A DNA stretch of 64,000 nt, from contig CACIWQ010000002.1 of assembly GCA_902590395.1 (NCBI GenBank), positions 1 through 64,000 of the forward strand. The letters are read 5' to 3'. The stretch comes from an uncultured Pelagibacteraceae bacterium (GTDB lineage: Bacteria; Pseudomonadota; Alphaproteobacteria; Pelagibacterales; Pelagibacteraceae). This document shows, one piece after another, positions 41,497 to 49,008 of the stretch. Made by a program: the position numbers and the translations under genes. The notes below the pieces were generated by a model that was not told the origin of the DNA, did not search any database, and worked only from the letters and a program-made list of their open reading frames with translations. The number at the start of each line of letters is the position of its first letter. Within the stretch, counting starts at the first letter, position 1.

Positions 41497-41596
41497 ATTT
41501 ACAACATTTACATATATTAGACTTTTTATTTACAGATATTTACAAGCAAAATCAATAAAAATATTGTTTTTTACATAATTTGTAAATACAGTAAAT
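41497..41596. promoter_or_regulatory. Array of ATTTACA half-sites between the RamB-like and aceA genes
   Basis: ATTTACA occurs at 41497, 41506, 41528 and 41538, then in inverted form TGTAAAT at 41581 and AGTAAAT at 41590. The sites come as three pairs with 9-10 base spacing. The first pair abuts the regulator start; the last pair lies just before the ATG of the 41-residue gene. This is a plausible operator set for the RamB-like protein. Confidence 0.6.
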
Positions 41597-41599
41597 ATT

Positions 41600-41725
41600 A
41601 TGAACGATTCAGAAAATCCCAAAGATCCAAAAAATAATCAAGTGCAAAAAGGATTGTACGTGAATGATGATGATCAGGATTGGGGTAGCGCAGGAATGAA
41701 TGACGTTCAGGAAGATTCAGAATAA
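41600..41725 (+). CDS. 41-residue acidic protein ahead of isocitrate lyase
   Basis: ATG 41600, no obvious ribosome site, fused closely to the operator pair at 41581-41596. The peptide begins MNDSENPKDPKNNQVQKGLY and contains a run NDDDQDWGSAGMND; it has no hydrophobic core and is likely disordered and acidic. It ends 30 bases before aceA, in the same orientation, so both would be on one transcript. Possibly leaderless. Function unknown; a regulatory or chaperone-like role for the lyase is only a guess. Confidence 0.5.
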   Translation: MNDSENPKDPKNNQVQKGLYVNDDDQDWGSAGMNDVQEDSE

Positions 41726-41755
41726 AATCAACAAATTTATTCATAATAAATAATA

Positions 41756-43042
41756 ATGAGTTTAAAAAATAAATCTGGAAACGTGTCTTTTGATCTAAAA
41801 AGATTCGTGGGAATTAAAAGAGATTATTCCAAAGAAGATGTAGAAAAACTTAAAGGAACATTTAATATTGAGTACACGCTTTGCAAAATACAGTCAGAAA
41901 AACTTTGGAATTTATTAAACACAGAACCTTATGTAAATACACTAGGTTCTTTGTCTGGGAATCAAGCTGTCCAACATGCTAAAGCTGGACTTAAAGCTAT
42001 TTATTTAAGCGGCTGGCAAGTCGCTGCAGATGCTAATAGTGCTGGAGAAATGTATCCAGATCAAAGTTTATATCCATACGATAGTGCACCAAAATTAGTT
42101 GAAGCAATGAATAATGCTTTGATTAGAGCTGATCAAATTCAACATATGGAAACTATGGAGAAAAAAGTTAATAAAAGTGATCAGGTAGATTATAAAATGC
42201 CAATTATAGCCGATGGAGAAGCGGGTTTTGGAGGTCCTTTAAATGTATTTGAGTTAACAAAAAAATTTATAAAAGCTGGAGCGGCTGGAGTACATTTTGA
42301 AGATCAATTAGCTTCAGAAAAAAAATGCGGACATATGGGCGGAAAGGTTTTAGTACCGACAAAAACCATGATAAAAAATTTAAAATCTGCAAGACTTGCC
42401 GCAGATATTATGGGAGTTCCATTAATTATTTTAGCAAGAACAGATGCAAATGCTGCTAAATTAATAACTAATGATGTTGATGAAAATGATAAGCCGTTCT
42501 TAACTGGCAAAAGATCTCCAGAAGGATTCTACTACGTTAAAGATGGTCTAGATCAAGCAATTTCAAGAGGTTTGGCATATGCTCCGTATAGTGATTTAAT
42601 TTGGTGTGAAACCGCAAAACCTGATCTGGAAGAAGCTAAAACTTTTGCTTCTGCTATTCATGGCAAATTTCCAGGTAAATTGTTAGCTTATAATTGTTCT
42701 CCATCATTTAATTGGAAAAAAAATCTATCAGATAAAGAAATTGAAGTTTTTCAAAAAGAAATTGGAAAAATGGGTTATAAATTTCAGTTTATAACTTTGG
42801 CGGGATTTCATGCACAAAATTATGCTATTTTTGATTTAGCTAAAAAATACAAACAATATGGAATGTCCGCTTATTCAAGATTGCAGCAACAAGAATTTGA
42901 TAGTGAAAAAGAAGGTTATACAGCTACAAAACATCAAAAAGAAGTTGGAACTTCATATTTTGACGCGATATCAAATACGATTTCTTCTGGTGAAAGTTCA
43001 ACAACTGCAATGAAGGACTCAACAGAAACTGATCAATTTTAA
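41756..43042 (+). CDS. aceA: Isocitrate lyase
   Basis: Splits isocitrate to succinate and glyoxylate, first step of the glyoxylate bypass. The catalytic motif KKCGHMGGK has Cys191; [44 protein letters not shown] (near residues 62-105), [16 protein letters not shown] and [10 protein letters not shown] are conserved. Length 428 is normal. Probably controlled by the RamB-like regulator encoded divergently. Its stop overlaps that of the convergent DUF3726 gene by four bases (TTAA). Confidence 0.97.
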   Translation: MSLKNKSGNVSFDLKRFVGIKRDYSKEDVEKLKGTFNIEYTLCKIQSEKLWNLLNTEPYVNTLGSLSGNQAVQHAKAGLKAIYLSGWQVAADANSAGEMYPDQSLYPYDSAPKLVEAMNNALIRADQIQHMETMEKKVNKSDQVDYKMPIIADGEAGFGGPLNVFELTKKFIKAGAAGVHFEDQLASEKKCGHMGGKVLVPTKTMIKNLKSARLAADIMGVPLIILARTDANAAKLITNDVDENDKPFLTGKRSPEGFYYVKDGLDQAISRGLAYAPYSDLIWCETAKPDLEEAKTFASAIHGKFPGKLLAYNCSPSFNWKKNLSDKEIEVFQKEIGKMGYKFQFITLAGFHAQNYAIFDLAKKYKQYGMSAYSRLQQQEFDSEKEGYTATKHQKEVGTSYFDAISNTISSGESSTTAMKDSTETDQF

Positions 43043-43653
43043 TCGTTATCAGTTAAACCTGCGCCCGCACCTTTCTTTTTAAGTCTATCTGACTCTTCAA
43101 CAAAAGTTTCTTCCGACAGTTTGTAAAGTTCTTTCCATTCTTTTTGAGAAAATGAATTATTATTTTCCAAAAATTCTATAGAAATTTTTTTTGCCTTATA
43201 AACGATTCTATTACAATTAAGGTTATCAGAAAGAATAGTTTTGTCGAAATTAAGTAAAAAATTATTTTTTTCATATTTTATCAAAATTTTTTTTCCTACT
43301 ATGTTTGAAGCTCTGCCTAAAAAAGGTAGTAATAATAAAGGGTAACTAACATTAAAAAATTTAATAAATTTAAAATTTTCTAGTTTTTTGCAATTGTCTA
43401 AAAAAGCAGTACCGCAGTAGATTGGGCATAATTCTTTCTTTTTAGGTTTATTTATTTTTCTGATCCTTTTAATTTTTTCATTGGGGATTTTTCTAATTTT
43501 TTTAAGATATAAGTTTAAATTCTTGACTCCTGGCAAACCAAACATTTCCAAATTCCTGATATTTTTTCCAATCTCTTCTGCTATTCCCCATGAAAATCCT
43601 GCTGCTTTTGATGCTCTTTTACATGTTGTATCGATTTCGCTAAATGACTGCAT
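43039..43653 (-). CDS. DUF3726 family protein
   Basis: A 204-residue protein starting [20 protein letters not shown]: the pattern SxxE...[19 protein letters not shown] at the N-terminus and the C-terminal [15 protein letters not shown] tail are hallmarks of DUF3726. Two Cys in [12 protein letters not shown] may form a metal or redox site. Two bases follow the 556-residue gene, so it is the last of a run of five minus-strand genes from proX. Families with this domain recur near glycine-betaine and sarcosine catabolic genes in other proteobacteria (recollection); mechanism unknown. Confidence 0.7.
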   Translation of the reverse strand: MQSFSEIDTTCKRASKAAGFSWGIAEEIGKNIRNLEMFGLPGVKNLNLYLKKIRKIPNEKIKRIRKINKPKKKELCPIYCGTAFLDNCKKLENFKFIKFFNVSYPLLLLPFLGRASNIVGKKILIKYEKNNFLLNFDKTILSDNLNCNRIVYKAKKISIEFLENNNSFSQKEWKELYKLSEETFVEESDRLKKKGAGAGLTDND

Positions 43654-43655
43654 AA

Positions 43656-45326
43656 CTAATTAAATGAATTATAAACCCAATTATCTTTTGATAATTTCAT
43701 CTCGTGAGGATGGGGTGCTCCTTGATACATATTAATTCTAAGCCATTTATCAGACTTAGGGTCAAACTTAACTGCTCCAAAAAAAGAAAGTTTTAATCGA
43801 AGCATATCTATTGGGACTAATGAAGCTCCAATAGTATTATCTTGAATTTCAGAGTATGGAAAGTTTTCAACAATAAAAGCTCTTCTAACAACATGTCTCA
43901 AATCATCATTGTTCGATAAAAATTCTGCAACTGTATCTTTTTGATTATATTTAATTAGTTTCCCGTAAAGTTTTTTTATATCTCTCGCTATAGCTAATGG
44001 TTGTTCTAACTCTGCTCCATGTTCTTCATATCTATTTGCTACTCTGGGTTCTTCTTTATTCTTTGATATAAACCAAAAATTACTTGTACTTTTTTTATCT
44101 CTAAAATCAATTTCAATAATTGATTTATAATTTTTTTCTATAATTTTTTTGAGATCAAAAACCTTTCTATCTGCTGGGATGTTAAAGTAATTTTCCTCTT
44201 CAGAGCTCATATTAATTATCAAAGGATCAATTATTTTTTCATAAGGTTCCATCATCATAGAAACGATATACTCCACACATTCTTCTTCAAGATTTTCTTC
44301 AGACCAAATATAAATAAGATTCCATAAATAATCATTTTTTTGAGAATTTAAATTTTCTAAATATTTAAAAAATTTTGTTAAGTCTGTTTTCAAGGTATCA
44401 ATTTTATTAATTTGGTATTTGCTGTCAGTCACCCATGTATCGATGTTCGCTTTTGATTTTTCAAGACAGTTTTTAAAAATATTAAAATCATCTTTGTTAA
44501 CCTCTTTGATGGATCTAATTTCTTTCAAGGCTTTTTCTCTACAATAAATCCAATTATGCAAAAGAGTTGGGTGATTTACTATAAATGGAGCCATGCCAAG
44601 TCCAGTAGAATTTCCAATGCCTAAATTTCTAGCTATATCTTTATTTAAATAAACAGCTTTGTTTGGATTTTTAAATTTAGCGATATGATTAACCTGATCA
44701 AAAGTAAATTGTCGAACAAGATAGACCAACATCATTTCTAATCTGAAAGGTCCATAAATTTCTTTTCTATCCTTTATTCTAAAACGATCGGCTAGACCAA
44801 ATTTTCCCGATCCATAAACTGCTGTAGTTCGGTATAAATAACCAACTCTTTTTAAGATTTCATGATCAGGCTGTTTCCCCTTGCTTAAAGAATTTACCAC
44901 ATGATCAAATGCTCTTATCGATTTATTTGCTCTTGATAAAGTGAGTTCTTTATAAGTTACTCTTCCTACTTCTTGTTTGGGTACGTTTTTTCTTAAACGA
45001 TCTATGTCTTGTTTGGTAGGTTTTCCATCATGTAAAACAAAAGCTGCATCCCATTTTGTAGCTATAACTCTATCTGACCTTTCTTCTGGGTTTATATGTT
45101 GGGCAAAACATACCAACGAATAATTTCTTCCTTTTTTTTCAAAAGAATAAACTGCTGTACCATAACCATCTTTATTAAGATCAAATAAATCTCTTTTATA
45201 GTTCCAGCTTTTAAATTCTCTAATAAAACTTCTAAGGAATGATAATTTTGATTGATGGAATGAGCCTAATCTAGATAGCTTCATCACCATTGACGGTTCT
45301 CTTAACTGTATATTAGGTTTATTCAA
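43656..45326 (-). CDS. Large conserved protein of unknown function in the betaine region
   Basis: A 556-residue soluble, helix-rich protein. It opens MNKPNIQLREPSMVMKLSRLGSFHQSKLSF, has the aromatic block DGYGTAVYSFEKKGRNYSLVCFAQHI, DRVIATKWDAAF, a segment RVGYLYRTTAVYGSGKFGLADRFRI and a C-terminal basic/aromatic stretch GAPHPHEMKLSKDNWVY. No signal peptide, no membrane span, no Walker or Rossmann loop. It overlaps the dipeptidase stop by four bases and is followed by DUF3726, so these three are a fixed unit. I do not recognise a family; the same trio near betaine/sarcosine genes elsewhere would be the best lead. Confidence 0.65.
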   Translation of the reverse strand: MNKPNIQLREPSMVMKLSRLGSFHQSKLSFLRSFIREFKSWNYKRDLFDLNKDGYGTAVYSFEKKGRNYSLVCFAQHINPEERSDRVIATKWDAAFVLHDGKPTKQDIDRLRKNVPKQEVGRVTYKELTLSRANKSIRAFDHVVNSLSKGKQPDHEILKRVGYLYRTTAVYGSGKFGLADRFRIKDRKEIYGPFRLEMMLVYLVRQFTFDQVNHIAKFKNPNKAVYLNKDIARNLGIGNSTGLGMAPFIVNHPTLLHNWIYCREKALKEIRSIKEVNKDDFNIFKNCLEKSKANIDTWVTDSKYQINKIDTLKTDLTKFFKYLENLNSQKNDYLWNLIYIWSEENLEEECVEYIVSMMMEPYEKIIDPLIINMSSEEENYFNIPADRKVFDLKKIIEKNYKSIIEIDFRDKKSTSNFWFISKNKEEPRVANRYEEHGAELEQPLAIARDIKKLYGKLIKYNQKDTVAEFLSNNDDLRHVVRRAFIVENFPYSEIQDNTIGASLVPIDMLRLKLSFFGAVKFDPKSDKWLRINMYQGAPHPHEMKLSKDNWVYNSFN

Positions 45327-46297
45327 TTGTTTATCCCTCGGTAAAAATTATACCAATTATTTCCCAGTATGTCATTTACCTCGGTTTCTTGAAATCCGAC
45401 TTTTTTCAAACCTTGTTCTATATTTTTAAATCCACGAGCATCTTCAAACCACTTTGGTTGCTTTGGAAAATTAGGATTCTTAGAACTTCCTTCTCCATAA
45501 TCTTTTGTTTTAGTCCAGGTTCCGTTTCTCATCCATTCTACAACAGAATTAGGATGTCCTATACAAAGGTCCGATCCTATTCCGACTTGTTTAACCCCCA
45601 TAAGTTCTGCTGTTCTAGCTGCCATTTCACAAAAACTTTCAAGTGTGCAGTTCGAAGTATCTTTTAAATGATGGGGATATAAAGAAAGACCAAGCATTCC
45701 TTTGGAATCTGCTAGGGCCTTTAATAATTCATTAGATTTATTTCTTTTAGCTGCAAACCAAAATGAAGGATTGGCATGAGTAATCGCTATTGGTTTTGAA
45801 GAAAGTTCTATAGCATCAAAAGTAGACTTTTCGGCTGAATGAGACATATCTACGACTAGTCCTAATCTATTCATTTCTTTAATCGTTTCTTTGCCCATCC
45901 GTGTAACACCACTATCGTTTTTTTCATAACATCCTGTAGCTAATAAAGATTGATTATTATAAGTAAGTTGCATAAATCTTGTTCCTAAATCATAAACTTT
46001 TTCAACTAAGCTAATATCATCTTCGATAGGAGAACAATTTTGAAAACCAAAAAATATTGCTGTTTTTTTTTCTTGATGAGCTTTTTCTATATCCTTAAAC
46101 GTTTTTCCATGAAAAATTAAATCTTTATTATCTTTAAAATGTTTGTTCCAAGTTTCTATATTTTTTTTAACTTCATTAAAATCTTCGTGATAAGCAATGG
46201 TAACGTGAACGGCGTCCAATTTTGCTTCATTATTAATCTTAAATATTTCTTTTGACCAATTACAATATTGAAGATTATCTATCCGATAATTGCTCAT
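45323..46297 (-). CDS. Membrane dipeptidase (renal dipeptidase, M19 family)
   Basis: A 324-residue TIM-barrel metallopeptidase-like protein. FFGFQNCSPIEDDISLVEKVYDLGTRFMQLTYNNQSLLATGC, VVDMSHSAEKSTFDAIE and PIAITHANPSF follow the M19 pattern, and VGIGSDLCIGH carries the Zn-site Asp. M19 enzymes hydrolyse dipeptides or related amides. A dipeptidase gene also sits beside the dimethylglycine/sarcosine demethylation genes in Pseudomonas (recollection), so the true substrate may be an N-methylated or betaine-derived amide. It is 21 bases after proW and overlaps the next gene by ATGA. Confidence 0.88.
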   Translation of the reverse strand: MSNYRIDNLQYCNWSKEIFKINNEAKLDAVHVTIAYHEDFNEVKKNIETWNKHFKDNKDLIFHGKTFKDIEKAHQEKKTAIFFGFQNCSPIEDDISLVEKVYDLGTRFMQLTYNNQSLLATGCYEKNDSGVTRMGKETIKEMNRLGLVVDMSHSAEKSTFDAIELSSKPIAITHANPSFWFAAKRNKSNELLKALADSKGMLGLSLYPHHLKDTSNCTLESFCEMAARTAELMGVKQVGIGSDLCIGHPNSVVEWMRNGTWTKTKDYGEGSSKNPNFPKQPKWFEDARGFKNIEQGLKKVGFQETEVNDILGNNWYNFYRGINN

Positions 46298-46318
46298 TCT
46301 TTTAAATTTCTTTATTTT

Positions 46319-47203
46319 CTATTTTTTATATCCGCGATGCTTTTGTATTCTACGACCATACTCTTGGGCTATTCTATCAAAAATAATGGCTAAAGCTACA
46401 ATTGCTAAACCGTTAAAAAGCCCTAAAGCAAGATATTGATTTAAAACAGCCCTCAAAATTGGCACACCTAAACCTTTTACACCTATCATTGAAGCAATAA
46501 CAACCATAGCTAAGGCCATCATGATTGTCTGGTTTACTCCAGCAAAAACGGTTGGAAGCGCTAGTGGAATTTGTACAGTTTTTAATTTTTGAAATGTTGT
46601 AGCTCCATAAGCTGTACTCGCTTCTAAAGTTTCTTTATCAACTTCTCGAATTCCAAGATTTGTTAATCTTATTATCGGAGGAACTGCATATATACAAATA
46701 GCTATTAATCCTGGGACTTTTCCAATACCAAGTAGCATCAGTATTGGAATTAAATATACGAAACTTGGAATTGTTTGCATCATATCTAGAATAGGTAATA
46801 TCGTTCTTTCTACCCTATCTGAACGAGACATCCATACTCCCACAGGTATTCCTGCAATCATACATATAATTACACATACGGTTATAATTGCTACTGTTGC
46901 CATGGTATCTTTCCACATGCCAAAGTAACCAATAAAGAAGAAAGCTACTGCGGCTCCAAGCACAAGCTTCCAATTTTTTGAACCTAACCAAGCTAGCCCA
47001 CAAATAATAGCTATTACTATTGGCCAAGGAGAATTAATTAATAATTTTTCTAATCCAACCAAAAAATATAATAATGGATCAAAAAAAGCTTCTATACCAT
47101 CTCCGTATGCTCTGGAAAAATCTCTAAAGGCAAAATCAATTCCTTTTCTCATTTCCATGAGAGCCGTACGATCCATTACAGGAAATTTTGTAAAAAATTC
47201 CAT
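46319..47203 (-). CDS. proW: Glycine betaine/proline-type ABC transporter permease
   Basis: A 294-residue permease. Six to seven spans; the EAA loop ASTAYGATTFQKLKTVQIPLALPTVFAGVNQ (near residue 195) and the following VVIASMIGVKGLGVPILRAV are typical of ProW/OpuAB. The N-terminal 85 residues form the ProW-like amphipathic extension with FAFRDFSRAYGDGIEAFFDP. It is 58 bases after the binding-protein gene with a hairpin between. No ATPase gene is adjacent, so it may share the one at 60466-61500. Confidence 0.9.
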   Translation of the reverse strand: MEFFTKFPVMDRTALMEMRKGIDFAFRDFSRAYGDGIEAFFDPLLYFLVGLEKLLINSPWPIVIAIICGLAWLGSKNWKLVLGAAVAFFFIGYFGMWKDTMATVAIITVCVIICMIAGIPVGVWMSRSDRVERTILPILDMMQTIPSFVYLIPILMLLGIGKVPGLIAICIYAVPPIIRLTNLGIREVDKETLEASTAYGATTFQKLKTVQIPLALPTVFAGVNQTIMMALAMVVIASMIGVKGLGVPILRAVLNQYLALGLFNGLAIVALAIIFDRIAQEYGRRIQKHRGYKK

Positions 47204-47219
47204 TATACCTCAAAAAATT

Positions 47220-47247
47220 AACGAGCCTATTTTATAATAGGCTCGTT
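47220..47247 (-). terminator. Attenuating hairpin between proX and proW
   Basis: AACGAGCCTATT (47220-47231) and AATAGGCTCGTT (47236-47247) form a 12-bp perfect stem with a 4-base loop. On the minus strand it is followed by AATTTTTTG. As a partial intrinsic terminator it would leave more transcript for the abundant binding protein than for the permease and the three downstream genes. Confidence 0.75.
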
Positions 47248-47261
47248 AAATAAATTATATT

Positions 47262-48284
47262 TTAAAGACCAGCTTTGATTTTTTTCTTAGCACTTCCAGA
47301 TACCCATTTACCCCAGACACCTTCGTGCTGTTTCAAAAACTCAATTGCTGCGTCAGAACCTTTTGCTTGGTTATCAGCCATGTACACAAGCATTGCATTC
47401 ATTACTTCACCAGGAAAAACACGTTTCTTAACATATTTTAAAGCGTCTTTTCCGCCAGTTTTTGCAAAGTTTGATGTAACAATAGAATTAACTTCAGATT
47501 TAGTCCATGCAGTTGGTTTAGGATCTGCACAGTCTTGCTCAGCAAGTGTTATGCAATTATCCCAATTATCTCTACCTGCAAATTTCACTCCAAAATCAAC
47601 GGGTATTAAACCATACTTCCCAATAATTGAAGTTGGATTCCAGTAATAACCAAACCAAGGATTTCCTGAGTCAGCTGCTTTAGCAATTGAACCGTCTAAA
47701 CCGGCAGCAGAACCTGGGTCAACTAATACCCAACCTTTTTTCTCCATTTCAAAAGCTCTGAAAAGATTTGCATTAGCTAACTGACATCCCCAACCTGCTG
47801 GACAACCAACGAATGCTCCTTTTGATGGATCTTCCTTGTATGGAAACCATTCAGGATGTTCCATGATTTCAAGCGCAGTCATTCCTTTTATTTTTGGATG
47901 TTTTTTAATAGTACCTGGTGTTACCCACCAACCTTCACCAAGACCAGTGATAGGCGCTTTGTTAGCTATAATTAATCTTTTTTCAGCTACTGCTTTTTTT
48001 AAAGGAGTGTAAACAGCATTAGCCCATTGTTCTGGGTTCATGTCTGGCGAACCTTTATCATTCATTGACGTAAAAGTTGGCATAGTAGCTCCAGGCACTA
48101 ATTCAACTTCACAGCCATAACCTTTTTCTAAAATGATTTTATCGACATTAGCCATCAACTCTGCTGATGCCCAATTTTGTTCGGCTATAACAAGCTTTCC
48201 GCAAGCTGCATTTGCGTTAACATTTAAAACAAAAAAACTTAACGCAACCAGAAAAGAAAGTGCTAGCCTAATCAATGTTTTCAT
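47262..48284 (-). CDS. proX: Glycine betaine-type ABC transporter substrate-binding protein (first of three)
   Basis: A 340-residue periplasmic protein with signal peptide (about residues 1-27, cut after NANA). KLVIAEQNWASAELMANVDK at the mature start and the aromatic segments WVLVDPGSAAGLDGS, NPWFGYYWNPTSIIGKYGL fit the betaine-binding (OpuAC-like) family, where tryptophan and tyrosine rings cage a trimethylammonium group. It has Cys pairs (CPAGWGC; CITLAEQDC) likely in disulfides. GAGGGG lies 7-12 bases before the ATG, and a palindrome at 48380 is 95 bases upstream. Ligand may be glycine betaine, proline betaine or DMSP. Confidence 0.9.
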   Translation of the reverse strand: MKTLIRLALSFLVALSFFVLNVNANAACGKLVIAEQNWASAELMANVDKIILEKGYGCEVELVPGATMPTFTSMNDKGSPDMNPEQWANAVYTPLKKAVAEKRLIIANKAPITGLGEGWWVTPGTIKKHPKIKGMTALEIMEHPEWFPYKEDPSKGAFVGCPAGWGCQLANANLFRAFEMEKKGWVLVDPGSAAGLDGSIAKAADSGNPWFGYYWNPTSIIGKYGLIPVDFGVKFAGRDNWDNCITLAEQDCADPKPTAWTKSEVNSIVTSNFAKTGGKDALKYVKKRVFPGEVMNAMLVYMADNQAKGSDAAIEFLKQHEGVWGKWVSGSAKKKIKAGL

Positions 48285-48379
48285 ATTATTCCCCTCGTTT
48301 ATTTTTTAATAAATACATGTAAACACAAATAGAAAATAAATGTAACCGTTAAGAACAACTTCTGATTGAAAAATATTAT

Positions 48380-48395
48380 GTTTTCATGTGAAAAC
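48380..48395. promoter_or_regulatory. Palindromic operator candidate upstream of proX
   Basis: GTTTTCATGTGAAAAC is a perfect 7-bp inverted repeat with a 2-base centre, in the 136-base gap between the soxG stop and the proX start, 95 bases before the ATG. It shares the core TTTCA-N2-TGAAA with the site at 31497-31512, and CATGTGAAA also occurs at 53550-53558 in the soxB/fhs divergent gap. Confidence 0.4.
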
Positions 48396-48420
48396 CTAGA
48401 AAAATTGATTTTTTTAAAAA

Positions 48421-49008
48421 TTAAACACCAAGATAACCATCTTCTAATGATGCATCTGTTATATGGAAGTATAATGACTCTGCAAAACTTCTTAATGTGA
48501 AAATATTAAATTTTTCTGGTTTGTCGCTGAGTTTCTCAACTAAAATATTAATTCCTTGAAATACAGTGCCTGCACAATTATTTTCTTTAAATTCATTAAA
48601 ATTAATAGGGCAACCTTTTTTAAGAATTTCTGTTGCTCCATTGCCCTCTATCTGAATTACCGCTCTTGAATGAGAAATATCTGTAATGGCAAAGTTTTCT
48701 TCATTACAGTTTTCCTTAATAGTTTTAAATATATTTTCGTTTTGCGAAACTACCAGCCAAGTCCTTGGTGCATTCCAAAGAATTCGTGTTTTTTCATTAG
48801 AACTTACGGCTAAGCTTTGTTTGGACGGTTTTATGCCATCAATATTTATGTTTTCAAAATTAACTTTAGATCTTTTGTACTGAAAAACCTGAAATATTGT
48901 CAATGCTTTTACTTCGGATATTTTTAATAGATCACTTTTGTTTTTCTTATGATGGTTTCCAAATATACCTTTTTTATGGATAGATTCTAAGGGTGTCATT
49001 GCTGTCAT
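48421..49008 (-). CDS. soxG: Sarcosine oxidase gamma subunit
   Basis: A 195-residue protein with the SoxG organisation of a small GcvT-like domain: SNEKTRILWNAPRTWLVVSQNE (residues 66-87), ISHSRAVIQIEGNGATEILKKGCPINF and RSFAESLYFHITDASLEDG near the C-terminus. SoxG helps hold the heterotetrameric enzyme and its THF site. It overlaps the soxA stop by 4 bases (ATGA) and ends the soxBDAG operon. The long N-terminus before residue 60 is typical of SoxG. Confidence 0.9.
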   Translation of the reverse strand: MTAMTPLESIHKKGIFGNHHKKNKSDLLKISEVKALTIFQVFQYKRSKVNFENINIDGIKPSKQSLAVSSNEKTRILWNAPRTWLVVSQNENIFKTIKENCNEENFAITDISHSRAVIQIEGNGATEILKKGCPINFNEFKENNCAGTVFQGINILVEKLSDKPEKFNIFTLRSFAESLYFHITDASLEDGYLGV

